Made by a program: the position numbers and the translations under genes. From positions 48,275,706-48,339,705 of the forward strand of contig JAFMSR010000002.1 in assembly GCA_022818135.1 (NCBI GenBank): 64,000 bases of DNA. Direction: 5' to 3'. The notes beneath the pieces are model-generated. The model was not told the DNA's origin. It did no database searches and worked only from the letters and a program-made list of their open reading frames with translations. The DNA comes from Saxidomus purpurata (lineage: Eukaryota > Mollusca > Bivalvia > Venerida > Veneridae). Positions 1 through 12,290 of this stretch are shown here, piece after piece (within the stretch, counting starts at the first letter, position 1; the number at the start of each line of letters is the position of its first letter).

Positions 1-815
1 CCGCCCACAACGCTTCTTGACATGTGAAATCAATTCTCAAATCTTAAGTTGCAAATGGCTGCAAAAATTTCTTTCCAATCATGCATAGGTTACAGTAGTC
101 AGAACGTTACAGTTGTCAAAATTTGCGTATATCGTGCGTATAACGTGTGTGTAACGTGCATATTACGTGCGTGCACTCATCGTGTATTTTGTCAATTGTA
201 TATCGAGTATCATATCGTATCATTCATCGTGCAACGTGCACCATATACTATACACAATACATGATATACGATTCCCGATAATCCATACGGTATACGTATT
301 GGGATTTTAAATGAAAGCAGATGTTTACCCATTTTTTGTACTAACTTTTTTATGAAGAGCACAGAGGTTTCCTAAAAGCCGATACCCGGTACGGCATGTA
401 TGATAAAACATTGCCGGTAAATTTGATAGTTTTCTTTCAGGTTTCAATAAAAATTTAACATTATTAGAACAAAGTTTGTTGTCTCTTTAATTATCAAACA
501 ATTATTGCTGATCAATACAATATTCCGTTTATTAGTAAACAAACACGCTTATATAATAGCATTGAATTTCACATGTCTCTCTTTGATGGCGCCATAATTA
601 CTGGTATGAGAAGTTTGAGGTGCTGAAATCTTGAGAAAATAATTATGTTCTCAAAGTACCATTAAAAAGCATGACATTTTTGAGTTTCTCATTTATCTAT
701 GCTAATCAGATTTAGTCGATAACTGCCGTATTATTTTTTACGTGTATAAATCGTTACGGTGCTCCGATTATTGAATACTTTTCGTAACGAAAATGGCATA
801 TTTTTCAGATATTTG
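1..815. other. Unassigned sequence at window edge
   Basis: AT-rich, with a stretch rich in CGTGCA-type words at 120-250. No exon, RNA gene or recognisable element was seen. It would lie inside the last intron of the carboxypeptidase gene if that gene continues leftwards. Confidence 0.5.
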
Positions 816-912
816 AGGTGCGTATTATACACCGTTGTAGGCATTTTTCCCCATTTTTAAAGCCCAGATCGAGGGTGCGTATTACACATGGGTGCGTATT
901 ATACATGGGGAA
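816..912. repeat. GTGCGTATTATACA repeat cluster
   Basis: Three close copies of GTGCGTATTA(T/C)ACA(C/T) at about 818, 876 and 891. They look like end sequences of a DNA transposon or MITE; boundaries are not defined. It directly precedes the LINE RNase H remnant. Confidence 0.4.
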
Positions 913-1440
913 ATACAGTACACATATGGGTCTAAAAATCCTGGCTCTGGTATAGTACCTTCAGCTATTGTAACCCATCTAAACAGGTCTGTTGCCATCA
1001 TAGGCAAATTGGCAAATTATTGTTCCATTTATCAGGAATACTCTATAACCGGTTCCTGCATTTATACAACAGAAATGATAACAATAGACACTGCATTGAG
1101 CTGGCTTTTACATCATCAACCTAAAAAACTTGCTATATTTTATATATTTTCAGATTCACTATCATCTCTGGTCTCAATGAAATAAAAACAACAGTTATGC
1201 TAGACCAGAGTTATTGAAAACACTATTATTATTCACAAATGTTATCAATGCCTAAAAACAGGCTTACCAGTTACCATGTCATAGTGCCCAGCTCATGTAG
1301 GTTTATAATAATATCCACCAGGTAATGAGAGCAGATGATGCAGACAAAAGGGGCCTGGTTTAGGGGCCATCATCCAGGACATTCCATACTCACCCACAGA
1401 AATATATGCCAGGATTTGAACCATTATCTTGGATGGATGG
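913..1440 (+). pseudogene. Decayed LINE RNase H domain
   Basis: Translates as YTYGSKNPGSGIV, then TTEMITIDTALSWLL, IFYIFSDSLSSL and, after stops, CPAHVGL and GNERADDADK. These are the ordered RNase H motifs (YTDGSK, AE..A...AL, FSDS.SSL, W.P.H.G..GNE.AD) of non-LTR retrotransposons that carry RNase H. The first catalytic Asp is replaced by Tyr and stops follow SLVSMK, so it is dead. Reverse transcriptase is absent upstream. Confidence 0.75.
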
Positions 1441-1923
1441 TGTAGAGAATTGAAACTTAAAAAAACACATTTTGCCGCAAAAAAGTGCGACCTGGCCGTC
1501 CTATGGGATACTCGACAAATTGCAATATGGACAAATCAATCACACGTCTTAGGCTGGGTGCAAACTTACTACCAACCAGCTCGGACCAACCAGCTTGGGT
1601 TGGTACATACTTTGGGTTGACCAGGTTTGCATCCAGCGCATTGTAGAATGTAACAGCCCCCACTGGCTATATGACTGCATAGCTTTCACCAGAGACTAAA
1701 ATTCAAGCCAGAAATGGATAAGCTTGGACTTGCATGGTTTCACTATTAAGGATTATTCTCAGTCCAAGAAAATTAAATGTGTATAGAGGTTGTTGGAAAA
1801 TAACATAGTAGAATGTCAAATGACTGATAAAATTCAGTTACCTAATTTACTCCAGTTGCTATCAGACCCCTTCCTGTAGGTCACTAGTCAAAATCCTATA
1901 CACTTCTTGTATAAATGCAATTT

Positions 1924-3453
1924 TTATACCCCCAAAACGAAGTTTAGGGGGGTATATAGGAGTCACCCGGTGGTTGGTCGGTCGGTCGGTCGGTCGGTCG
2001 GGCGGGCGGTCGGTCGGTCGGTCGGTCTGTTGCATTTTCCTTGTCCAGAGCATAACTTGAAAACTACTTGTTGGAATTCAATACAACTTCATACAATGAT
2101 CAAGCACATTGAGAGGAAGTGCAGTGCACAAGAACTATAACTCCATCTTGACTAATTACAGAGTTATTGCCCTTTGTTACTTTTCCTTGTCCGGAGCATA
2201 ACTTGAAAACTACTGGTTGGAATTCAATACAACTTCATACAATGGTCAAGCACATTGAGAGGAAGTGCAGTGCACAAGAACTATAACTCCATCTTGACTA
2301 ATTACAGAGTTATTGCCCTTTGTTAGTTTTCCTTGTCCGGAGCATAACTTGAAAACTACTGGTTGGAATTCAATACAACTTCATACGATGATCAAGCACA
2401 TTGAGAGGAAGTGCAGTGCACAAGAACTATAACTCCATCTTGACTAATTACAGAGTTATTGCCCTTTGTTACTTTTCCTTGTCCGGAGCATAACTTGAAA
2501 ACTACTGGTTGGAATTCAATACAACTTCATACAATGGTCAAGCACATTGAGAGGAAGTGCAGTGCAGAAGAACCATAACTCCATCTTGACTAATTACAGA
2601 GTTATTGCCCTTTGTTGCTTTTCCTTGTCCAGAGCATAACTTGAAAACTACTAGTTGGAATTCAATACAATTTCATACAATGATGAAGCACAATTAGAGG
2701 AAGTGCATTGTACAAGAACCATAACTCTATCTAGAGTATTTTCAGAGTTATTGCCCTTTGTTATTTTTTCTTCTCCAGAGCATTACTTGAAAACTACTGG
2801 TTGGAATTCAATATAACCTCCTCATACAATGGTCAAGTACATTGAGAGGAAGTGCAGTGCACAAGAACCATAACTCCATCTTGACTCGTTACAGAGTTAT
2901 TGCCCTTTGTTACTTTTCCTGGTCCGGAGCATAATTCGAAAAGTACTAGTTGGAATTCAAAACAACTTCATACAATGGTCAAGCACAATGAGAGGAAGTG
3001 CAGTGCACAGGAACCATAACTCAATCTTGACTCATTACAGAGTTATTGCCCTTTGTTACTTTTCCTTGTCCGGAGCATTACTTGAAAACTTCTGGTTGGA
3101 ATTCAATATAGCTTCATAAAATGGTCAAGCACAATGACAGGAAGTGCAGTGCGAAAGAACAATAACTCTATCTTGACTCATTTCAGAGTTATTGCCCTTT
3201 GTTACTTTTATTTGTCCGGAGCATTATTCGAAAACTATTGGTTGGAATTCAATACAACTTCATACAATGGTCAAGCACAATGAGAGGAAGTGCAGTGTAC
3301 AATAACCATAACTCTATCTTGACACATTACAGAGTTATTGCCAAGAACAATATCTCTTTTTAGTTTGTTTGCAAGGTATTCTGTTACTACGAACTTTCTC
3401 AGTTTATAAAGCAGTCTTTTGGGGGTATTAATCACATTTAGTGATAGCTCTAG
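1924..3453 (-). mobile_element. Pearl-like element, family A (minus copy, left arm of palindrome)
   Basis: Reads on the minus strand as head CTAGAGCTATCAC with ATACCCCCAAAA, about nine ~146-bp core units, an ACCG microsatellite, and a tail hairpin ending TTTTGGGGGTATAA. Core units carry the phrases AAAGGGCAATAACTCTG, TGCACTTCCTCTCA and TTTTCAAGTTATGCTCCGG. It is the mirror of the element at 3788-5176. Confidence 0.9.
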
Positions 3454-3787
3454 TTTATATTTAACAAGTACTTAGTATTTTAATTGTAGTAGTAAATAAG
3501 CTTTTTCACTGGTTAGTGGGTGTTGATTTAAATTGGCAACCCAAAAACATAAAATTCAATCTTGTTATTATTTAGCAAATCATAGTCTGCACATAACAAA
3601 ATTTAGCAGGGTGTGACGGGTGACATGTCAGTAGGGGTTGCCCAACCACTGTACCTGTTACATGCCTGTTTCAGTTATAAAATACTGTAACTGTAATTTA
3701 TATCTTATATATATAATTTAATACTGTATGTTAGTTTGCACTGTCTGTAAAGCACCATTTTGTATAAAATGAATAAAACATTTAAAA

Positions 3788-5176
3788 CTAGAGCTATCAC
3801 TAAATGTGATTAATACCCCCAAAAGACTGCTTTATAAACTGAGAAAGTTCGTAGTAACAGAATACCTTGCAAACAAACTAAAAAGAGATATTGTTCTTGG
3901 CAATAACTCTGTAATTTGTCAAGATAGAGTTATGGTTCTTGTACACTGCACTTCCTCTCATTGTGTTTGACCATTGTATGAAGAAGTATTGAATTCCAAC
4001 CAATAGTTTTCGAATAATGCTCCGGACAAGGAAAAGTAACAAAGGGCAATAACTCTGAAATGAGTCAAGATAGAGTTATGGTTCTTGTACACTGCACTTC
4101 CTCTCATTGTGCTTCATCATTGTATGAAATTGTATTGAATTCCAACAAGTAGTTTTCAAGTTATGCTCCGGACAAGGAAAAGTAACAAAGGGCAATAACT
4201 CTGTAATTAGTCAAGATGGAGTTATAGTTCTTGTGCACTGCACTTCCTCTCAATGTGCTTGATCATTGTATGAAGTTGTATTGAATTCCAACAAGTAGTT
4301 TTCAAGTTATGCTCCAGACAAGGAAAAGTAACAAAGGGCAATAACTCTGTAATTAGTCAAGATGGAGTTATAGTTCTTGTGCACTGCACTTCCTCTCAAT
4401 GTGCTTGACCATTGTATGAAGTTGTATTGAATTCCAACCAGTAGTTTTCAAGTAATGCTCCGGACAAGGAAAACTAACAAAGGGCCATAACTCTGTAATT
4501 AGTCAAGATGGAGTTATAGTTCTTGTGCACTGCACTTCCTCTCAATGTGCTTGATCACTGTATGAAGTTGTATTGAATTCCAACAAGTAGTTTTCAAGTT
4601 ATGCTCCGGACAGGGAAAAGCAACAAAGGGCAATAACTCTGTTATTAGTCAAGATGGAGTTATGGTTCTTGTGCACTGCACTTCCTCTCAATGTGCTTGA
4701 TCATTGTATGAAGTTGTATTGAATTCCAACCAGTAGTTTTCAAGTTATGCTCCGGACAAGGAAAAGTAACAAAGGGCAATAACTCTGTAATTAGTCAAGA
4801 TGGAGTTATAGTTCTTAAGCACTGCACTTCCTCTCAATGTGCTTGACCATTGTATGAAGTTGTATTGAATTCCAACCAGTAGTTTTCAAGTTATGCTCCG
4901 GACAAGGAAAAGTAACAAAGGGCAATAACTCTGTAATTAGTCAAGATGGAGTTATAGTTCTTATGCACTGCACTTCCTCTCAATGTGCTTGATCATTGTA
5001 TGAAGTTGTATTGAATTCCAACAAGTAGTTTTCAAGTTATGCTCCGGACAAGGAAAATGCAACAGACCGCCCGACCGACCGACCGACCGACCGACCAACC
5101 GACCAACCAACCGACCGAGCGACCAACCACCGGGTGACTCCTATATACCCCCCTAAACTTCGTTTTGGGGGTATAA
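3788..5176 (+). mobile_element. Pearl-like element, family A (plus copy, right arm of palindrome)
   Basis: Complete element: head CTAGAGCTATCAC...ATACCCCCAAAA, tandem ~146-bp units, an ACCG/ACCA run at 5064-5130, then TATACCCCCC...GGGGGTATAA as terminal hairpin. It lies head to head with the minus copy across a 334-bp spacer (3454-3787) that shows no gene. No long ORF; a non-autonomous element. Confidence 0.92.
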
Positions 5177-6548
5177 AAATATATTTTCTGCCGGTTAAGC
5201 GGAGCGAAATAATTTCCTTGAATAGGTATAGATCTTTTGTTGTATACTCCAATCAAAATCTTGTTTTGTTGGTATTCATAGTAATGCGAGTTATGCGAGT
5301 CAACGTGTTGAAGGATTTGAATTGTATGGTCATTCAGCTTTGGGCATCAATGCTTACAGACATATTATTTTTAAGTTTAAGATCGGGGAAACTACTAGCA
5401 TTTGTTATTCAGAATATACATGTTTATAAAGACTATTAGTACTCTGAGGCAAATCGTGAAGCAGAGTACATTTGTCCTCACGTACACTGTATCATAAATT
5501 GGTTTTGCCGGTTTAGCCAAGCGTATAGTGAGATATTTTGTAAGGGAGTAATTGCATTACAAATCAGTTATAGTGATTCTCTCATTGTAACTTCAAATTC
5601 AATGCTATTTATTTATTGTGGTATAATATATAAGTCAGTTGTTCACTTGTAAACTTGTAAATGTGTTATTGTAAATGTGTTATGCACATTAATTAATTAA
5701 TTAAAACGTAAATTTGCAAATGATTTATTTATTAAGCATACTTTGTTGTACAGTATATCACTTCTTAAGATTTATCTTTGGAAATGTTTTATGTGCTATT
5801 TAATTTAAAGCCATTAAGTAAAACATGGTTATTTTTGTGAGCGCCATGAAACGAGAACATCCCGCCGTTTCTTGTCCGGAGAGAAATCCAAGCCAGCCGC
5901 GGGTACAGGGTTCCAGAGCATTTCTCATCAAGAGTTTTATTTCTGATTTTACCTGTGCAGCTAGAGGTCTCGTTGATGGACATTTCAGGCGCATATTCAT
6001 TCATAGCTAAACGATATTGCGAGTCACCCATGCCTATAAACTATTACATAGTCACTTAGTTCCAATATTACATTATATGCATAATAGTACATACATGCAC
6101 CAGTTGCTTGAATATAATTATTCTGGTTACTGATACCTATAAACTATTTTGTTTCAATATTACGTTACATGTACATGTATATGAATAGTAGTGCATACGG
6201 ATTGAGTTCAGTGCACTGCTTATACATTTGCCTATTAATGTATTACGATGTCGTCATAATATAATCATGAGTCTCGGAATTTGTCTTCTTCTTTGCAAGA
6301 AGGGTAGTTAATATGACATATGCTCACATTGATGTGAGGTGAAAGATGGCTCCAATGATATAGTGAACTGACATGTTTCAGATATGTTTAAAGTTCTGTT
6401 GTAATATGATTTAAGTTTTGCCAGTATTTGATTTTAAATGAAATGGATATGATGAACATTGTCAGACTTAGAAACATTGTAAGCTTGCCCAGGTGCTCAC
6501 TATATTGAAAGCAAATGTGTTTGTTATTCTTCTTTGAACAAAGAATCT
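5177..6548. other. Unassigned AT-rich sequence
   Basis: No recognisable gene or repeat architecture. Contains a short TTAA run near 5690-5703. A minus-strand open frame at 5789-6031 starts MGDSQYRLAMNEYAPEM; it has no family I recognise, and a possible donor (gtaaaat) follows its SCT residues. It is treated as non-coding unless transcript data say otherwise. Confidence 0.4.
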
Positions 6549-6556
6549 ATGTAGGT

Positions 6557-7348
6557 GGATCTACGACCATTCGTCGAAAGACACTTGACAGAATACGACA
6601 ATTAAAAGAATAGACATGTGGTCGAATAGGCAATTGATAGAGTACGACACAAGGTCGAAAAATAATTTAACCTGCGACACTTGTCCGAATAATATGTATT
6701 TTATTTCGACTAAGTGTCGCAGCTAATTATTATCCTTTTGTTATGATTGATCGGTGGTCTATTTGATTTCCTTTTTACCTCTTAAAATATGTTCGCGCGA
6801 TTTGACCATTTAATCTTTTAATAACTAGTCACATTTTATGCACAATTTCTATGGTGTGTATGAAAGTTATGCACGAGTATGAAAAATGAGTGAACTGTTG
6901 TTGATTTCTTTTTATGTATAACTTCAAATACTAGTAGTGAACTATCATAAACTTTGGTGACCAGGGTAAGGGCAATGCATCGTTGCACTTGCCGTTTGAC
7001 CATGATACAACATGAGTTGATAATAAAATATATCTTAGATATTTTATATTGTTTTCAGTTGTCACTGTCTTACGTCTTGACACCCAACTAGAATCCACAA
7101 GTTATAAATATTTGTCGTCGGGCTGGGAAAAGCTCTATAGCCAGGATAAGCCGGTCCGGTGTCATACACGCTTACTTTCGTTTTCAATTCTCAGAGTTTT
7201 CGACCATTGGTCGAAAGTTTTCGACAATATTCGACAGTAAAACATTTCTATCAATTGTTCTTTCTTTAACATGTCGCATTCTACCACCTGTCCTTATTGT
7301 TTAATGTCGTATTCTATCGAGTGTCTTTCGACGAATTGTCGTGCACCG
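6557..7348. mobile_element. Non-autonomous TIR transposon with 8-bp target duplication
   Basis: A 792-bp segment bounded by the direct repeat ATGTAGGT (6549-6556 and 7349-7356). Its ends are inverted repeats, best seen in TTCGTCGAAAGACAC with GTGTCTTTCGACGAA, and weaker similarity continues about 90 bp inward. An 8-bp duplication fits hAT- or MULE-like elements. No transposase was seen. Confidence 0.7.
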
Positions 7349-7356
7349 ATGTAGGT

Positions 7357-7806
7357 TTAAGGAAATAAGATTTCAAAGGCTAAGATGGCAAAATTGTGCT
7401 TGTGTGGACTTCCCGTAAAGCCAGTGATACCGGCTAACACCTATTTTTTAGTAGTTTTATTTTTGAACATCTCTATATTAATTGTGTGTAATAAAGAAAA
7501 TAATATGAACATCACATCTATTACTAAGTCACAATTTACTTTGGTCTAAATAGACCAGTCGTATAGTTATGTAGTACTTCTGACAGATCTCCTCTGGTTA
7601 GTTTCATAAATTTAATCCATTTTAGAAAATCCTTCAAAGGGCCTTTTTACCTGTAAGTGTGGCAGAGGTGGTGCTTGAACTCTGTCCACTTTATTAGATT
7701 TGTTCCTTATCCCTGATAGTTTCCTTAAATTCCTAGCTTACATTAATTTGAACAGATGTAAATCTTTTAAGATCTTTCTACATATCTAAATTCCAAAATA
7801 ACTAAA
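7357..7806. other. Unassigned intronic or intergenic sequence
   Basis: About 450 bp between a TIR element and a B element. No exon or repeat signature was recognised. Confidence 0.4.
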
Positions 7807-9145
7807 ACAAGAGGGCCAAGATGGCCCTATATCGCTCACCTTGGTACAAGTCCACTTGCCTGGTGGAAGATCACTAGATAATGTTATATACAATAGGTTT
7901 TCCTATATACGTCTTTGTAAAACAAGTGACCCCCACCCCCCCTTGGCAAGATCAATTTTGACCCCAGGGGCACAATTTGAACAAACTTTGAAGAGATCTA
8001 CTAGGCAATGCTACATGCCAAATATCTAAGCTCTAGGCCTTGTGCTTTCAGCGAAGAAGATTTTTCAAGTTTTTCCTATATAAGCCTATGTAAAACTAAG
8101 TGACACCCCGTGCGGGGTCAATTTTGATCCAGGGGTCATAATTTGAACAATCTTGGTAGAGGTCCACTAGCCAATGCTACATGCCAAATATCTAAGCTCT
8201 AGGCCTTGTGGTTTCAGAGAAGATTTTTCAAGTTTTTCCTATATAAAGCCTATGCAAAACTAAGTGACCACCCCCGCGGGGTCAATTTTGACCCTGGGGT
8301 CATAATTTGAAAAATCTTGGTAGAGGTCCACTAGACAATGCTACATGCCAAATATCTAAGCTCTAGGCCTTGTGGTTTCAAAGAAGAAGATTTTTAAAGT
8401 TTTTCCTATATAAGCCTATGCAAAACTAAGTGACCAACCCCGCAGGGTCAATTTTGACCCGGGGGTCATAATTTGAACAATCTTGGTAGAGGTCCACTAG
8501 ACAATGCTACATGCCCAATATCTAAGCTCTAGGCCTTGTGGTTTCAGAGAAGAAGATTTTTAAAGTTTTTCCTATTTGTTGCCATAGCAACCAGAGTTCT
8601 GCATGGAATGGAATTCTTTGAACAATTTTGGTAGAGCTTCATGCAAGGAACATTCCTGCATAGTTTTATCAACATTGGCCAAGTGGTTTCAGAGGAGATG
8701 CCATTTGAATCAAAATGTTGACGGACGACGGACAACGGACAATCATCAATTAGAAAAGCTCACCCTGGCATAGCCTATGCAAAACTAAGTGTCCACCCGC
8801 GCGGGATCAATTTTGACCTGGGGGTCATAATTTGAATAATCTTGGTAGAGGTCCACTAGACAATGCTACATGCCAAATATCTAAGCTCTAGGCCTTGTGG
8901 TTTCAGAGAAGAAGATTTTTTAAGCTTTTCCTTTTTGTTGCCATAGCAACCAGAGTTCTGCATGGAATGGAATTCTTTGAACAACTTTGATAGAGCTTCA
9001 TGTAAGGCACATTCCTGCAAAGTCTCATCAATATTGGCCCAGTGGTTTCAGAGGAGATGTCGTTTGAAGTAAATGGTGGACGGATGTACGATGTACGACG
9101 GACGGAATGCGTTCCTAATAGCTCACTCTGGCACTAGGTGAGCTA
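7807..9145 (+). mobile_element. Pearl-like element, family B (composite, two tails)
   Basis: Head ACAAGAGGGCC-AAGA-TGGCCCT followed by ATATCGCTCACC; core units of ~165 bp with the phrases TCTAAGCTCTAGGCCTTG, GGTCATAATTTGAACAATC and CCTATATAAGCC; tail of GGACGGA-type microsatellite plus a hairpin ending GGTGAGCTAAAA. A second, internal tail at about 8715-8770 is followed directly by more core units, so this is a duplicated or fused element. Confidence 0.9.
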
Positions 9146-10994
9146 AAACCATTATGCGTGCCAAACATCAATATGCTTTAATTTAGTTGGATGTGTGGGG
9201 TGTACGCATTATATACCAGTTATGCAAGAAAATAATGGCCGATGATCAGACCGCGTTATAAACAACAGTCTCACTTATAACGTGGGTCAGACCCTTTGGA
9301 CCCTGACTACCACGTTATAACGGGTTGCAGTGTACATGTATAGTATATGTACATGTATTACCACCTCATAATATCAGAGTTATGTACATAGGATATGCAA
9401 ACAAAATCAATCTTGGAAATATGTGTACATCTAAATGCTGTTGTCTCATTGCCTTTATACTGATGAAACGGCTTATGTAAAAAAAGCCATCAGATAAATT
9501 AAAATGGAATGTACATCATTTTTCTGCCCAGTAATTAACCATCCACTGATGTTCATTGTATCTTCTTCATCATCAGTATGTCAAATAAACATATAATTCC
9601 ATATAAAATTATATGTTACATGTACATAGTTACATGTATGTGTTAACACCATATATGGCATCTTGAGACTGTATAATGTGTCTTCTCCGGGGTTCTAATT
9701 GAATCTGCTATCCACCACTGGATGCAGAGTTATGTCATGCAATTAAACCATTCCATTATTCTACAGAGGGTTCAAAATAATTTTGCAAATGAGTTTTAAC
9801 CTGTTTTTGGTTCATATCCTAGAAAGTTTTACAAATTTAGCCCAAAATGGATGAGAAAAGTTATAATACATAACAGTCTGTTTAATTTTACTTTAAATTT
9901 ATTACTACCCCCATATAGTATTACCCCAACCACCTTGACAGGGGTTCTGAATCTAAAAGAATGGTAGCAGTGACATAAAGTATATGGAACTGCGTGCCAA
10001 GAATTAAACTACATTGAAATAAAAACGAACTTTAATAACCTTCTTCACTCTAGAAAATATCACTGTTTCCTAGAGGTTCATTTTTCATATGTATTTTTAT
10101 ATACCTCACCTATATAATAGGCCCACTAAAACAAAATATAAAGTCACATGATATAAAACTTTATATATAATTAATCACCATAGTCCACAGTACATAAATA
10201 CTGCATTGCGCTTTAATTATCTTCCCTTCTCTTAGAATAATCTTAGATTTCTAGAGGGACAATTTTCACTTTCGGGCTACTGGAAAAAACCTAAATATTG
10301 TTCAAAACTTTTCTTTTAAAACATTGGTCAAAATTAGGGGTCGTATAATCATCACAACTATAAAATTTAACATTAAAAACCCCGTTCCAAATGTTTGATT
10401 CATTCGAAAAAGCCATTTCAAGCTTTCAGTTTCTTCAATGTCAATTTATCCCACCCACTTGACACCCATCAACATATCCATTCAAGGTTCCAGTATAAAA
10501 TTATTATATTTGAACATTTATATGCCACGGTCCTAAAAAGTGTCTTTAATGTAGAATTTATTTAATGAAAAGTGTTGATAGCAATTAACTTTAATTATGC
10601 CCATTTTCTCGCACATCGGGATCAATTTCCTGCCAAAGTCACTCCGACAGGTGTTCAAATTTGACACATACTGTGATATGAAAACTGTGGATCTTTGACA
10701 CTTATCGATGTCATTTTTTTATTGTTAAGGTATGAAGCTTCTAATTGATCTGATTCTTTCGGTCTGATTAAAAGGTCTAAATTTAGATAAAATGTGAAAT
10801 CCCAAAGTGATCTTATAACGTGTAATCCGTTTATCGTGCGCTTTGTCCATCATGTATATCGATCGTTCTGAATCGCTCATTGTGTATTTACCGAATGTGC
10901 AACGTGCATCTAACGTGCGTACATTGTGCGTGTATCGTGCACTCTGTGTGACAACTGTTATGTTCCAAATACTGTAAAGGTCATGCTTATCACT
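9146..10994. other. Unassigned sequence
   Basis: AT-rich intron-like DNA. A short segment at about 9257-9345 has facing TTATAACG motifs resembling one end of a pogo/Tigger-like MITE. A CGTGCA-rich stretch lies at 10810-10950. No exon of the carboxypeptidase was found here. Confidence 0.4.
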
Positions 10995-11691
10995 GGGGCT
11001 ATATGTTTCATCTACGCCATATCACCCGTGTACGCCAGTATATCAAGACACCTTTGCTGATACTTTGCCACACTTACAAACTTCTTTGCATAGACTGAAG
11101 CTACAGGAAAGGCAACTCTAGCTAAACCAGTTCAAATTACACCCCTTTACAATATGCGCATTGAAATATTTACACGTTTACATTTGCAAATGTCATGCGC
11201 AGAGGTGTCATTATAATAACTATTGAGTAAAAGAAATTGAAAAAAAAAACCCACGAAAATCGACTAAGAAATGTGAAATTACAAGCAAACAGTTGCCATG
11301 GCATGTTTCCCACTAACTAGAATGACCGCTGCTTTCCGTCTTCATTGATTTGTATTAGAATTTTTTGTCAAACTGACAATTTTGTACTAATAATGAGGGA
11401 TTTTCCAAACTATTTATATATGGCTGCTGCGTTCAACGTGTAGTATTTCCCGGTAAACAGCGTGATCGTGTATGCTCGGCAGTCTCCATAAAGCTTTGGA
11501 GAATGATTTCCTTCAAAAATCGTTTAGGTGATCTGAAAAGAACGGTTATGGAATGAGATACCCTCTGCGCATTTGCGCTCACTGACTTCCGTTGTGTAAC
11601 ATAGTATGAATGTTTGTAAGTGTGCCAGTTTTCGCCTGGCTATATGAAGCGTATGTCTGTAAACGCCGGAACGGATGAAACGTATAGCCCC
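10995..11691. mobile_element. Probable TIR/MITE-like element
   Basis: Ends are inverted copies: GGGGCTATATGTTTCATC at the left and the complement of GGGGCTATACGTTTCATC at the right, with a second matched block (CACACTTACAAAC) about 80 bp inside. About 700 bp; no transposase motif. I saw no clear target duplication. Confidence 0.45.
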
Positions 11692-11696
11692 TCTTA

Positions 11697-12290
11697 CAAG
11701 AGCTGTCAGTAGGACAGCGCGCTCGACTTTTTTAGTGCTTGTCAATAAAACCAAACTTTGACAGTAAAGGGCACACAGGACTTTAACTAGAAATTTCTAA
11801 GTACAAATCAAGAAACATTTTCACAGAGTTATCTTCTCTTGCTTACAGATAGGTGTCATGATGCTTACAGATAGGTGTCATGATGGTACATAAGTACTCC
11901 AACTTTCAAAGTAATATCTCAAATGGTTAGGTCAACAAGTGGACAAGAATGAAAATTATAACTGAGTTTCTAAGTTGAAAAGGGCCATAATTCAAATAAA
12001 ATCCTTGACAGAATTACCTTCTCCTCCCTATGTTTGGGGATCATGATGGTAAACAAGTACTCCAACTTTCAAAGTAATATCTCAAACAGTTTAGTCAAAA
12101 AGTGGACTGGTACGAAAAACTTAACCAAAATTCTAAGTCAATAAAGGGCCTTAATTTTTAAAACAAATCCTTGACAGTACGTTTCTTGCCTACAGATGGG
12201 GGCAATGATGTAAACAAACATTCAAAGTTTCAAAGCAATATCTCTAAGGGTTAAGTCAATACGTGGATTTTACCCATACTCAATGTATTT
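11697..12290 (+). mobile_element. Pearl-like element, family G (head and core)
   Basis: Head ACAAGAGCTGTC-AGTAG-GACAG with CGCGCTCGACT, followed by about three units containing CAACTTTCAAAGTAATATCTC and AAAGGGCC(A/T)TAATT. It runs without a tail into family B core units. A second G head, with little core, is at about 40490. Confidence 0.65.

Noticed and set aside
120..10950. Apparent inverted repeat between about 106-250 and 10805-10965 as ends of a giant element
   Set aside because: Only about 15 bases (GTTACAGTTGTCA and its near complement) match; the rest is shared CGTGCA-rich composition in the wrong orientation.
11524..11754. 76-codon minus-strand frame starting MVLLTSTKKVERAVL
   Set aside because: Its 5' part overlaps the head of a family G element and the rest lies in an inverted-repeat element; no protein family recognised.
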